A DNA stretch of 64,000 nucleotides, from the NCBI RefSeq assembly GCF_042697365.1, contig NZ_CP137604.1; one strand, written 5' to 3'. Shown here piece by piece: positions 19,005 through 29,920 of the stretch; within the stretch, counting starts at the first letter, position 1; every line of letters starts with the position of its first letter. This stretch comes from Brucella pseudintermedia. Lineage in GTDB: Bacteria > Pseudomonadota > Alphaproteobacteria > Rhizobiales > Rhizobiaceae. The position numbers were made by a program, and so were the translations under genes. The notes beneath the pieces were generated by a model that was not told where the DNA came from, ran no database searches, and saw nothing but the letters and a program-made list of their open reading frames with translations.

Positions 19005-19103
19005 GACAGGTTCCGGTGAAACCTTTATCCAACAATTGGCGGAGCCGCCCGAAGACGCTCCGCCTCATAGAATGCTGCCGCCGAGGGCGGAGCGTGAAAA
19101 CAA

Positions 19104-19643
19104 TCAGCGCGAAAGCGATACCGCCTGCCCGCCCGAGGTTTGCCCGTCGAAGCGGCTCTGTCCCGAAGAATAGAGCGAAGCGACAGTGCCGCCATTCGCA
19201 TCATAGAGAACGAGCTGCTTGCCATTGACGGCCCAGGAAGCAAGATTGCCGAGTTCGCCGGGGCAACGCAGCGGACCAGCGCGGTAGCCCTGACCATATT
19301 TGGTCTGCGGCGTTGCGATCTTGCAGCTCTGGCCGCCGAGCGACGCGTTCCAGACACCGGCGACGGAGCCGGGTGTCAGATCGGGCGCGGAAGCCGGCGG
19401 CAGGCTTGCAACCTGCGTGCCGGGCTGCGCATTCGGGTTCGTGGTCGGGGCCGTCGGGAACTGCGAAGCATTGGGAGAAGAAAGATTGCCCTTTTGCACC
19501 GTGCCTGCCGGGGCGGCGGCAACTGGTGGAGGCGGGGGCGGGGGCGAAACCGTATCGAGATTGCCGAACCGGGAGCTCTGGCACCCGGCCAGGACAATGC
19601 CAGCCGCCGCGAGGCTGAGCAGACTTGCTTTCGAAATTCCCAT
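19104..19643 (-). CDS. omp19: Outer-membrane lipoprotein Omp19 (AprI/Inh-type inhibitor fold)
   Basis: A 179-residue lipoprotein. The signal SLLSLAAAGIVLAGC ends in a lipobox with the lipidated cysteine at about residue 21. A Pro/Ala-rich stretch (residues about 33-80, including eight consecutive prolines) follows, then a C-terminal beta-barrel-like domain (LTPGSVAGVWNASLGGQSCK to GGQAVSLSR). The sequence is strikingly like the Brucella antigen Omp19, an AprI/Inh-type protease inhibitor, recalled from knowledge. The two C-terminal cysteines are placed as in that family. The ATG after GGAGA is used instead of earlier in-frame codons, because the signal peptide starts there. Confidence 0.93.
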   Translation of the reverse strand: MGISKASLLSLAAAGIVLAGCQSSRFGNLDTVSPPPPPPPVAAAPAGTVQKGNLSSPNASQFPTAPTTNPNAQPGTQVASLPPASAPDLTPGSVAGVWNASLGGQSCKIATPQTKYGQGYRAGPLRCPGELGNLASWAVNGKQLVLYDANGGTVASLYSSGQSRFDGQTSGGQAVSLSR

Positions 19644-20009
19644 CTGGTTCTCCATTTCCGCATTTCTCATCAGGGGTGGGGATGCCCCGGACTTCCCAGC
19701 GAAGCCCTGCAATGTGACAATATTGGACCGATAAAATGGCTATATGGTTAAAAAAGCAACACCAGCACCTGTCATTTTTTCCCTCCAAACCCTTCAACAT
19801 CGCTTGAAAGGACCCAATAATCCTGAAACTGGGACAGGAAGGCCACAGTTTCTCCGATATTGAAAGCTGTTCTGGCGAAACGTACGGGCCGCAACTTTTC
19901 GCAATCGCATCCGGGTACTGGCAATTTGCGGGCTTTTCCGCCATATAGACCCTAATTGTCCCATAGGCTTCATGAGCATAAGCCGCAGGAAAACGGAACC
20001 ACGATAGTT

Positions 20010-20924
20010 ATGGCCACCAGGGCAGCCTTCGCCAAGATGAACGGGCTCGGCAATCAGATCATCGTTGCCGACATGCGCGGTCGCGCAGACCGGATCACGC
20101 CGGAAGCCGCGATCCGTCTTGCGGGCGACAGCGAAACCGCCTTCGATCAGATCATGGCGATCCACGATCCGCGCGTCGCGGGAACCGACAACTATATAGC
20201 GATCATCAATTGCGACGGCACGGAAGCACAGGCTTGCGGCAACGGCACGCGCTGCGTCGTGCAGGCGCTGGCCGCCGAAACCGGCAGGCAGCATTTCACC
20301 TTTGAGACCCGCGCCGGAATCCTGACCGCAACCGAACATGAAGACGGCCTGATTTCGGTCGACATGGGCAAGCCGAGCTTCGATTGGCAGGACATTCCGC
20401 TTGCCGAAGAATTTCGCGATACGCGCATGATCGAATTGCAGGTCGGTCCCATTGACGCGCCGGTGCTGCATTCGCCGTCGGTCGCCTCCATGGGCAACCC
20501 GCATGCCGTCTTCTGGGTCGACCGCGATATCTGGTCCTATGAGCTGGAAAAATTCGGGCCTCTTCTGGAACATCATCCGATATTCCCCGAACGCGCCAAT
20601 ATCTCCATTGCCCATGTCACCTCGCCAGAGACGATTGACCTGCGCACCTGGGAACGCGGTGCGGGCCTGACCCGCGCCTGCGGCTCCGCCGCCTGCGTCG
20701 CCGCCGTTTCGGCAGCGCGCACGCGCCGCACCGGGCGCACGGTCACCGTCAATGTTCCGGGCGGCCCTCTCCTGATCAAATGGCGCGACGACGATCATGT
20801 CATGATGACCGGCCCCGCCGAATGGGAATTTTCCGGCACGTTCGATCCCGCAACCGGCGAATGGAGCCGTGACGCCCAGACGGACAAGCCAATTGACAGG
20901 CCAACTGACAAGGGTGCAGCCTGA
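20010..20924 (+). CDS. dapF: Diaminopimelate epimerase
   Basis: A 304-residue cofactor-free racemase turning LL- into meso-diaminopimelate for lysine and peptidoglycan. The two catalytic cysteines are C76 in ACGNGTRC and the one in TRACGSAACVAA. FAKMNGLGNQIIVAD is the usual N-terminal signature and SMGNPHAVFWV the central one. The ATG at 20010 is chosen because family homology starts there, though its Shine-Dalgarno is weak; an upstream ATG at 19956 adds 18 non-family residues. Its TGA overlaps the ATG of mtaB (TGATG), so the two are coupled. Confidence 0.95.
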   Translation: MATRAAFAKMNGLGNQIIVADMRGRADRITPEAAIRLAGDSETAFDQIMAIHDPRVAGTDNYIAIINCDGTEAQACGNGTRCVVQALAAETGRQHFTFETRAGILTATEHEDGLISVDMGKPSFDWQDIPLAEEFRDTRMIELQVGPIDAPVLHSPSVASMGNPHAVFWVDRDIWSYELEKFGPLLEHHPIFPERANISIAHVTSPETIDLRTWERGAGLTRACGSAACVAAVSAARTRRTGRTVTVNVPGGPLLIKWRDDDHVMMTGPAEWEFSGTFDPATGEWSRDAQTDKPIDRPTDKGAA

Positions 20925-22207
20925 TGTCGGTGGAAGTCGTAACTTTCGGATGCCGTCTCAACACCTATGAATCCGAGGTGATGAAGCGCGAGGCCGATGC
21001 CGCTGGACTGGGCGAATTGAAGGATGGCGCAATCATCTTTAATACCTGTGCCGTGACGGCGGAAGCCGTGCGCCAGGCACGTCAGGCGATCCGCAAGGCC
21101 CGCCGCGAAAATCCGGAAGCGCGCATCATCGTCACCGGCTGCGCCGCGCAGACCGAAGCCGACAATTTTGCCGCCATGGACGAAGTGGACCTCATTCTCG
21201 GCAATGAGGAAAAGCTGAAATCCAATTCCTACCGGATGCTGCCAGATTTCGGCGTCAACCAGTTCGAAAAGGTGCGCGTCAACGACATCATGGAAGTGCG
21301 CGAAACCGCGAGCCATATGGTCGACGCCATCGAGGGCCGCGCACGCGCTTTCGTGCAGGTGCAAAATGGCTGCGATCATCGCTGCACCTTCTGCATCATT
21401 CCCTATGGCCGCGGCAATTCGCGTTCCGTGCCGATGGGCGCGGTGGTGGATCAGGTCAAGCGTCTCGTCGGCAACGGCTATGCTGAAGTGGTGCTGACCG
21501 GCGTGGACATGACTTCCTACGGTCCCGACCTTCCCGGCAATCTTCGCCTCGGCAAGCTGGTGAAAACCGTGCTGGCACAAGTGCCGGATTTGCAGCGCCT
21601 GCGCCTGTCATCCATCGATTCCATCGAGGCCGATGACGATCTGATGGAGGCCATCGCCACTGAAAAGCGGCTGATGCCGCATCTGCACCTGTCGCTACAG
21701 GCGGGCGACGACATGATCCTGAAGCGCATGAAGCGCCGCCATCTGCGCGATGATTCGATCCGCTTCTGCGAAACGGTGCGTGGGCTTCGTCCCGATATCG
21801 TCTTCGGCGCGGATATCATCGCCGGTTTCCCGACCGAAACCGAGGAAATGTTCCAGAACTCGTTGAAGATCGTTGAGGAATGCGGGCTGTCCCACTTGCA
21901 CGTCTTCCCCTACAGCGCACGCGAAGGCACGCCTGCCGCCCGCATGCCACAGGTGCGGCGCGAGATCGTCAAGGAACGCGCTGCCCGCCTGCGCGCTGAA
22001 GGCGACCGTGCTTATGAAAAGCACCTCGCTTCTCTCAATGGCACAGTTCAGCGCCTGCTGGTCGAGAAGGAAGGCATTGCACGCACGGAAGGCTTTACGC
22101 TGGCATCGGTGGACGGTGGCGCACCGGGCGAGATCATCGAACGTATCGTGACAGGGCATGACGGTGAGAAGCTTCTCACCCGCAAGGTCGAGCCACAGGC
22201 AGCATAA
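20924..22207 (+). CDS. mtaB: tRNA t6A37 methylthiotransferase MtaB
   Basis: A 427-residue radical-SAM methylthiotransferase making ms2t6A in tRNAs that read ANN codons. The N-terminal MTTase domain has the three cluster cysteines (TFGCRLNTYESE, FNTCAVTAEA, VTGCAAQTE). The radical-SAM domain has the CxxxCxxC motif in QNGCDHRCTFCIIPYGRG, and a TRAM-like C-terminal region follows. The CRLN form of the first motif and the length favour MtaB over MiaB. The gene is coupled to dapF by TGATG and precedes ftsY by about 20 bases. Confidence 0.92.
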   Translation: MSVEVVTFGCRLNTYESEVMKREADAAGLGELKDGAIIFNTCAVTAEAVRQARQAIRKARRENPEARIIVTGCAAQTEADNFAAMDEVDLILGNEEKLKSNSYRMLPDFGVNQFEKVRVNDIMEVRETASHMVDAIEGRARAFVQVQNGCDHRCTFCIIPYGRGNSRSVPMGAVVDQVKRLVGNGYAEVVLTGVDMTSYGPDLPGNLRLGKLVKTVLAQVPDLQRLRLSSIDSIEADDDLMEAIATEKRLMPHLHLSLQAGDDMILKRMKRRHLRDDSIRFCETVRGLRPDIVFGADIIAGFPTETEEMFQNSLKIVEECGLSHLHVFPYSAREGTPAARMPQVRREIVKERAARLRAEGDRAYEKHLASLNGTVQRLLVEKEGIARTEGFTLASVDGGAPGEIIERIVTGHDGEKLLTRKVEPQAA

Positions 22208-22226
22208 GAGAATCAGAAGCGACACA

Positions 22227-23699
22227 ATGGCAATCGGTTTCATCAAGAAAATGTTCTCCTTCGGCAAGAAGGAGGTTGAGGAAAAGCCGGTCGAGCAACC
22301 AGCGACCGATGCCGTGGAAACGGCTTTGGAAACAAAGCTTCCTGAAGCTGCCGAAGCGCCCAAGGAAACCGAAAATTCTGTCGTTGAAGCGGTCGTTTCC
22401 GAACCGGAAGCGCCCGTGATCGCCAGTGAGCCTGAGCCGATTGAAGAGCCTGCCTCTGAAACGGTTGCGGAAGAAAAGGCAGAGCCGGAGCATCCGGTAG
22501 CCGAGATTGAAATCCCGATTGAACAGCCTCCAGTGATGGAGCCAATCGTGGTCGAGGCCCCTGCGCCAGAATCTATTGTCGAGCCTGTTGTCGGGCCCGA
22601 GCCGGAACCAGTTGCCGAGCCCGAACCGCCCGAAGTCGCAAAAGCTGCTGATGCACCCATTGTGGAGGAAGCGGTCGAACCCGCACGTCAGCCAGAGCCC
22701 GTGAAGCCGAAAAAGGTAAAAGTTACCAAGGCGGTCGAGGAAACGGCGGAGGAAGCGCCTGTCGAGATCGCACCGGAGCCAAAGCTTTCCTGGTTCGAGC
22801 GCCTGCGTCGCGGGCTTGCCCGCTCATCCAGTTCGCTCAGCGAATCCATCGGCGGCATTTTCACCAAGCGCAAGCTTGATGACGACACGTTGCAGGATCT
22901 CGAAGACGTGCTGATTCAGGCCGATCTCGGGCTTGAAACCGCCATGCGCGTTACCGACGCGCTTGCCTCGGGCCGCTACGGCAAGGACGTGACGGGTGAG
23001 GAAGTGCGCGCCATCATGGGCGCGGAAATCGAGAAAGTTCTGGGTCCGGTGGCCAAGCCGCTGGAGCTTGACCTGTCGCACAAGCCGCATGTGATCCTCG
23101 TCGTCGGCGTCAACGGCACCGGCAAGACCACGACAATCGGCAAGCTTGCCGCAAAGCTCACCGCGGGCGGCCTCAAGGTCATGCTGGCGGCTGGCGATAC
23201 GTTCCGCGCTGCAGCCATCGAGCAGTTGCATATCTGGGGCGAGCGCACCGGCTCCCCGGTTGTCTCCTCCAAACTCGGCGCCGACGCGGCTGGCCTTGCC
23301 TATGATGCGTGGGAAAAGGCCAAGGAAGCGGGCAGCGACGTTCTCATCATCGATACGGCCGGACGCTTGCAGAACAAGGCCGAGCTGATGGACGAGCTCG
23401 CCAAGATCGTGCGCGTGCTGGGCAAGCACGACCCGGAAGCGCCGCATACGGTGCTGCAGACGCTTGACGCCACCACTGGCCAGAACGCGCTCAATCAGGT
23501 CGAGATTTTCAAGAATATCGCGGGCGTCAACGGCCTCGTCATGACCAAGCTTGACGGAACCGCGCGCGGCGGCATTCTGGTCGCGATTTCGGCCAAGCAT
23601 AAATTGCCGATCTATTTCATCGGCGTCGGCGAAGGCGTCGACGATCTGGAACCCTTTGCGGCCAAGGATTTTGCCCGCGCCATCGCAGGAGTTGCCTGA
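22227..23699 (+). CDS. ftsY: Signal recognition particle receptor FtsY
   Basis: A 490-residue SRP receptor GTPase that delivers ribosome-nascent-chain complexes to the translocon. Residues about 25-185 are a long Glu/Pro/Ala-rich acidic A domain. The N domain starts near WFERLRRGLARSSSSLSESI. The G domain shows G1 GVNGTGKTTTIGKLA, DTFRAAAIEQL, G3 DTAGRLQNK, G4 TKLDGTARGG and the closing FIGVGEGVDDLEPF. The start is set at MAIGFIKKMF, the usual amphipathic membrane-targeting opening, rather than an upstream codon inside mtaB. The stop overlaps yciB by TGATG. Confidence 0.96.
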   Translation: MAIGFIKKMFSFGKKEVEEKPVEQPATDAVETALETKLPEAAEAPKETENSVVEAVVSEPEAPVIASEPEPIEEPASETVAEEKAEPEHPVAEIEIPIEQPPVMEPIVVEAPAPESIVEPVVGPEPEPVAEPEPPEVAKAADAPIVEEAVEPARQPEPVKPKKVKVTKAVEETAEEAPVEIAPEPKLSWFERLRRGLARSSSSLSESIGGIFTKRKLDDDTLQDLEDVLIQADLGLETAMRVTDALASGRYGKDVTGEEVRAIMGAEIEKVLGPVAKPLELDLSHKPHVILVVGVNGTGKTTTIGKLAAKLTAGGLKVMLAAGDTFRAAAIEQLHIWGERTGSPVVSSKLGADAAGLAYDAWEKAKEAGSDVLIIDTAGRLQNKAELMDELAKIVRVLGKHDPEAPHTVLQTLDATTGQNALNQVEIFKNIAGVNGLVMTKLDGTARGGILVAISAKHKLPIYFIGVGEGVDDLEPFAAKDFARAIAGVA

Positions 23700-24358
23700 T
23701 GGAGCATCCCGTTTTCGAACGCGACCCGTCGCAGAAAAGCGAAGCCGAGCGCCGGGAAGTGCCGCCGCTCCTGAAGCTGGCGCTAGAGCTGGGACCGCTT
23801 CTGGTCTTCTTCTTCGCCAATGCGCGTGGAGAAAGCCTGATCGAGCACTTTCCGGTGCTGGCCTCCATCGGTGCGCCGATCTTTCTCGCCACCGCCCTGT
23901 TCATGGCCGCGACGGTGATTGCGCTTGCCATTTCATGGTCGATGACGCGCACACTGCCCATCATGCCGCTCGTTTCCGGCATCGTCGTGCTGGTGTTCGG
24001 CGCGCTGACGCTCTGGCTGCGCAACGACACTTTCATCAAGATGAAGCCCACCATCGTCAACACGCTGTTTGGCGTAATCCTGCTCGGCGGCCTCTTCTTC
24101 GGCAAATCCCTGCTCGGCTATGTGTTCGATTCGGCCTTCCGCCTCGATGCCGAGGGCTGGCGAAAGCTGACGCTGCGCTGGGGCCTGTTCTTCATCTTCC
24201 TCGCCGTGGTCAATGAAGTGGTCTGGCGAAATTTCTCGACCGATGCCTGGGTATCGTTCAAGGTCTGGGGCATTATGCCCATCACCATTGTCTTCACGCT
24301 TTTACAAATGCCGCTTATCCAGAAGCATTCACTGACGGAAGACAACAAGACTGCATAG
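23699..24358 (+). CDS. yciB: Inner-membrane septation protein A (YciB/IspZ family)
   Basis: A 219-residue protein with about five or six membrane segments. The family signatures are LKLALELGPLLVFFFAN, IKMKPTIVNTLFGVILLGG, GKSLLGYVFD and LRWGLFFIFLAVVNEVVWRN. In other bacteria YciB links to cell-envelope synthesis and septation; the exact role remains unclear. Its ATG overlaps the ftsY stop codon, so the two are coupled. A ftsY-yciB pair is common in Rhizobiales. Confidence 0.93.
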   Translation: MEHPVFERDPSQKSEAERREVPPLLKLALELGPLLVFFFANARGESLIEHFPVLASIGAPIFLATALFMAATVIALAISWSMTRTLPIMPLVSGIVVLVFGALTLWLRNDTFIKMKPTIVNTLFGVILLGGLFFGKSLLGYVFDSAFRLDAEGWRKLTLRWGLFFIFLAVVNEVVWRNFSTDAWVSFKVWGIMPITIVFTLLQMPLIQKHSLTEDNKTA

Positions 24359-24377
24359 CAACGGGAGGACAGGCACC

Positions 24378-25160
24378 ATGAACGGGATCGCACCACGGCT
24401 TGAAATTGAACAGTTCATCTGCCGCAGCGATAATTACGGCGTCCTGATTCACGATCCCCAAAGTGCGCTGACCGCCACCATCGATGCGCCCGACGCGGCA
24501 GCAATCGAGGCCGCGCTGCAGCGGCGCGGCTGGACGCTCGATTTCGTCTTCACCACCCATCACCATCTCGACCATGTCGAGGGCAATGAAACGCTGAAGG
24601 CGAAATACGGTGTCAGCATCATCGGCCCAAAAGCCGAAGAAACGAAGATTCCCGGCATCGACCGGACCGTGCAGGACGGCGACGAGTTCACATTCGGCCT
24701 TTTCCGCGTGAAGGCCATTGCGACACCGGGCCATACCGCAGGCGAGGTTTCCTATTATCTGCCGGAAGCAAAGGCCGTCTTCACCGGCGACACGCTGTTC
24801 GCGCTTGGCTGCGGACGGCTGTTCGAGGGAACGCCGCTCACCATGTTCCAGTCGCTGCAGAAGCTAATTGCGCTTCCCGGCGACACGGCGGTCTATTGCG
24901 GCCATGAATATACCGAAAGCAATGCGCGTTTTGCGCTCACCATCGACCCGGCCAATTCCGCTCTCAAAGAGCGCGCCGCCGAGATTGCAAGGCTGCGTGC
25001 TGCCGATCGCATGACATTGCCGTCAAGCATCGCGCTGGAAATGGCGACTAACCCCTTCCTACGCTGGCATGATGCCGGCATTCGCAGCCGCCTCGGCTTG
25101 CAGGATGCGCCCGACGAGGCCGTTTTCGCCGAAATCCGCAAGCGCAAGGATATGTTCTGA
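24378..25160 (+). CDS. gloB: Hydroxyacylglutathione hydrolase (glyoxalase II)
   Basis: A 260-residue metallo-beta-lactamase-fold hydrolase that releases D-lactate and glutathione from S-lactoylglutathione, finishing methylglyoxal detoxification. The dinuclear metal site is visible in THHHLDHVEGN, TPGHTAGEVSYYL, FTGDTLFALGCGRLFEGT and YCGHEYTESNARFA. The C-terminal HAGH_C domain region contains the substrate-binding segment with LRWHDAGIR. It lies 19 bases after yciB on the same strand, probably in the same transcript. Confidence 0.94.
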   Translation: MNGIAPRLEIEQFICRSDNYGVLIHDPQSALTATIDAPDAAAIEAALQRRGWTLDFVFTTHHHLDHVEGNETLKAKYGVSIIGPKAEETKIPGIDRTVQDGDEFTFGLFRVKAIATPGHTAGEVSYYLPEAKAVFTGDTLFALGCGRLFEGTPLTMFQSLQKLIALPGDTAVYCGHEYTESNARFALTIDPANSALKERAAEIARLRAADRMTLPSSIALEMATNPFLRWHDAGIRSRLGLQDAPDEAVFAEIRKRKDMF

Positions 25161-25215
25161 CATATGTTATTGCTATTTGAGAGCGCGAATCGTTCCATAG
25201 TTCGAGGATAGAAAA

Positions 25216-25710
25216 ATGACGGTGTTTTCCCGTTTCAAGATTGCAGGCAGCGCCGTTTTCCTCGGCCTTTCACTTATCGCCCTGCCCGTTTCAACCGGCG
25301 TCGCGTTTGCCGACGACCTACTGCTCGACGTCGCACCGAAGCAGACGCCTGCCGAAATCAACAATTTCAAGCTCAGTGAAGATTTCCTGTCGCGCATGGA
25401 AAAGGTGCAGGAACAACTCGGCGGCATGGAACTCTCGGCGACGGAAGAGGAAGGACAGGATGCCACGCCGTCCTTCGACAAGATGGTGAAAAGCATCGAA
25501 ACCCGCCCCCAGGTCGTGGAAGTGCTGAGAGCCCAGAACATCACGCCGTCCGACTATATTCTGGGTTATTTCGCCCTTATGAGCAGTCTTGCCGCGGCTG
25601 ACGCCGAGAGCGAGCCGCAGCTGGTGGACGAATTAAAGGACATCAATCCCGAACATCTTGCCTTCGGCAAGCAATATAGCGAGCGCATCCGCGTCCTGAT
25701 TGGAGAATGA
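25216..25710 (+). CDS. Exported hypothetical protein
   Basis: A 164-residue protein with a clear signal peptide (hydrophobic core VFLGLSLIALPVSTGVAFA, probable cleavage before DD). The mature part is acidic and helical, with EDFLSRMEKVQEQLGGME and a run of glutamates, and has no recognised domain. A ribosome-binding site is weak (GGATAGAAAA before the ATG). It marks the left edge of the AT-rich patch and is itself of normal composition, so it belongs to the core genome. Function unknown. Confidence 0.7.
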   Translation: MTVFSRFKIAGSAVFLGLSLIALPVSTGVAFADDLLLDVAPKQTPAEINNFKLSEDFLSRMEKVQEQLGGMELSATEEEGQDATPSFDKMVKSIETRPQVVEVLRAQNITPSDYILGYFALMSSLAAADAESEPQLVDELKDINPEHLAFGKQYSERIRVLIGE

Positions 25711-26016
25711 CATCAAAGTTCGGCGATGCGGACATATGGATTTTTTTTTAAGCATATCTTATCGAGCCTCGCTTCACATCGGTCAGATCACAAACTCTTG
25801 CATATATTGACACAATATATTTTAGTTTATTACTATACTATTACAATTTTTGAAATGTATTTACCAATTTTTATTTGGAAATATCATAATTTCATTAATA
25901 TAACGGATAAACTATCATAAAATAGACAAATTCTAAGCGATAATGCAAATTGCATTATTTATAAAAACTCTTAGTTTATAAATAATATATTAGTATACAT
26001 TTACAAGGAAAATGCT
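25711..26016. other. AT-rich non-coding stretch before the amidase
   Basis: About 300 bases that are visibly much richer in A and T than the GC-rich flanks, with many TATA and TTTAT runs and no convincing gene. It carries a perfect palindrome (listed separately) and the AAGGA ribosome-binding site of the amidase. The composition change begins just after the upstream stop codon. Confidence 0.7.
25940..25958. promoter_or_regulatory. Perfect 19-base palindrome upstream of the amidase
   Basis: ATAATGCAA, one central A, then TTGCATTAT: nine-base arms with no mismatch, 58 bases before the amidase start codon. The form is that expected of a dimeric repressor site. AT-rich DNA raises the chance of random short palindromes, but an arm of nine is still unusual. 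Confidence 0.45.
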
Positions 26017-26802
26017 ATGTATTTTATTGATTATAATACGTATAGATCGATAAATAGTTTTAATTCCCGCGTTCGATTTCTTGTATTGCACTACACCGCT
26101 CAGAATTTTAAAGTTTCTATTGAGGAGTTAACAGGACAAGATGTTAGTTCTCACTATCTTGTTCCAGATCCAAAAGATCAAACATACATTGATGCAGGGT
26201 TTAAAGATATTAAAATATTCAATCTTGTCGATGAGGCACAGCGAGCGTGGCATGCCGGGTTAAGCGCTTGGAGCAATCGTGAAAATATCAATGACACTTC
26301 AATTGGTATTGAAATCGTCAACCTTGCCTCAGAAGAACATGGAAAGTTTACTTTCCCACCCTATGATTCGTCACAGATTAAAGCCGTGATACAGTTATGT
26401 GCTATTATCATACAGCGTTATCCAGAGATCACTCCAACGCATATTGTTGGACATTCTGATATTGCGATCGGACGGAAGAGCGATCCAGGCGCAGCTTTCC
26501 CTTGGGAAGACCTCTATAAAGCAGGCATCGGAGCATGGTATGACAATAGTATAAAGAAAAAATATATTGATAAATTTTCCAAACAAGGTCTTCCAAACCA
26601 GTCAGACATAGTTTCTAAATTGAAAACATACGGCTATAATGTCAAGGATGCATCAAGCCCGGATGGATATCAAAAGCTAATACGCGCTTTTCAACTTCAT
26701 TTTCGTCAAAAAGACTATAGTGGAAAAGCTGACATTGAAACAGTAGCTATTCTTTATGCTTTGGTTGAGAAATATTTTGAAAAACAGAGCGCTATTGCAT
26801 GA
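26017..26802 (+). CDS. N-acetylmuramoyl-L-alanine amidase (Amidase_2, AmiD-like), acquired
   Basis: A 261-residue zinc amidase that would cut the bond between MurNAc and the L-Ala of the stem peptide. The Amidase_2 domain spans about residues 18-185. Zinc ligands are the histidine in RFLVLHYTAQNF, the histidine in HIVGHSDIAIGRK and the aspartate in KSDPGAAFPWE. The C-terminal third (QSDIVSKLKTYGYNV to DIETVAILYALVE) resembles a PG_binding_1 helical domain. No signal peptide or lipobox is visible at the N-terminus, unlike E. coli AmiD. Codon use is AT-rich and unlike its neighbours, indicating horizontal transfer. AAGGA lies eight bases before the ATG. Confidence 0.88.
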   Translation: MYFIDYNTYRSINSFNSRVRFLVLHYTAQNFKVSIEELTGQDVSSHYLVPDPKDQTYIDAGFKDIKIFNLVDEAQRAWHAGLSAWSNRENINDTSIGIEIVNLASEEHGKFTFPPYDSSQIKAVIQLCAIIIQRYPEITPTHIVGHSDIAIGRKSDPGAAFPWEDLYKAGIGAWYDNSIKKKYIDKFSKQGLPNQSDIVSKLKTYGYNVKDASSPDGYQKLIRAFQLHFRQKDYSGKADIETVAILYALVEKYFEKQSAIA

Positions 26803-26825
26803 TAATAGAGCATAAGCTTTGATAA

Positions 26826-26864
26826 TACCAAAGCTCGATGCATTGCCCGCGTCGAGCTTTGGTA
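26826..26864. other. Long perfect hairpin between amidase and zntA
   Basis: Thirteen-base perfect arms TACCAAAGCTCGA and TCGAGCTTTGGTA flank a 13-base loop, 24 bases past both convergent stop codons. There is no long T-run, so it may be an imperfect bidirectional terminator or the right boundary of the acquired segment. Confidence 0.5.
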
Positions 26865-26887
26865 CAAGTTACCTTCCGCAAGGCAGA

Positions 26888-29392
<2,505 letters not shown>

Positions 29393-29433
29393 GATCTGCT
29401 CTTTTCAGCACTGCTCTTGAATTATGTTGAGCA

Positions 29434-29466
29434 AGGTCTACATCCGCTAGTGACTAGAGGAGCAAG
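29434..29466 (-). promoter_or_regulatory. MerR-type operator/promoter of zntA
   Basis: On the minus strand, TTGCTC and TAGACC are separated by 19 bases, the stretched spacing typical of MerR-activated promoters. The spacer holds the perfect dyad CTAGT-C-ACTAG (29447-29457), extended by CC/GG. The divergent MerR gene starts 16 bases beyond its dyad, so the site probably also gives autoregulation. Confidence 0.65.
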
Positions 29467-29472
29467 CGCAAA

Positions 29473-29898
29473 ATGATCACAAATGTAGCAATCGGCGAAG
29501 CATCGAAGGCTAGCGGCGTGAAGGTGCCGACAATCCGCTATTATGAGCAGATCGGCCTTCTGCCGGTGCCGCCGCGCACGGAAGGCAATCGCCGCCTTTA
29601 TGACCGCAACGATGTGCAGCGGCTCGTTTTCATCCGTCACGCCCGCGATCTCGGTTTCGAAGTGGATGCCATCCGCACGCTTCTCGATCTTCAGGACAAT
29701 CCCGACCAGTCATGCGCGGCAGCCGATGCCATCGCACGCGCGCGCCTGAGCGATGTGGAGCACCGCATCGCAAAACTGCTCTCGCTCAAGACGGAATTGC
29801 AGCGCATGCTGGAATGCACGGCCCATGGCCGCATCGACCAGTGCCGCGTGATCGAAATCCTCGGCAACCACGAGGAATGCGCGCATCACACGCACTGA
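29473..29898 (+). CDS. MerR-family heavy-metal regulator (ZntR/CadR/PbrR-like)
   Basis: A 141-residue regulator with an N-terminal winged helix-turn-helix (IGEASKASGVKVPTIRYYEQIGLL) and a long dimerisation helix. The metal-sensing cysteines are one in DQSCAAADAIA and two in the C-terminal loop LECTAHGRIDQC, the arrangement seen in zinc, cadmium or lead sensors. The tail EECAHHTH may add ligands. It is divergent from zntA across 80 bases that contain a MerR-type dyad, so it most likely activates zntA when metal is bound. Which metal is sensed cannot be settled by sequence. Confidence 0.92.
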   Translation: MITNVAIGEASKASGVKVPTIRYYEQIGLLPVPPRTEGNRRLYDRNDVQRLVFIRHARDLGFEVDAIRTLLDLQDNPDQSCAAADAIARARLSDVEHRIAKLLSLKTELQRMLECTAHGRIDQCRVIEILGNHEECAHHTH

Positions 29899-29920
29899 GC
29901 TGTGAACGGAGCCCAGACCG

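Noticed and set aside
19056..19094. Terminator of omp19
   Set aside because: CGCTCCGCC/GGCGGAGCG arms are perfect, but the loop is 22 bases and no T-run follows on the minus strand, so it is not called a terminator.
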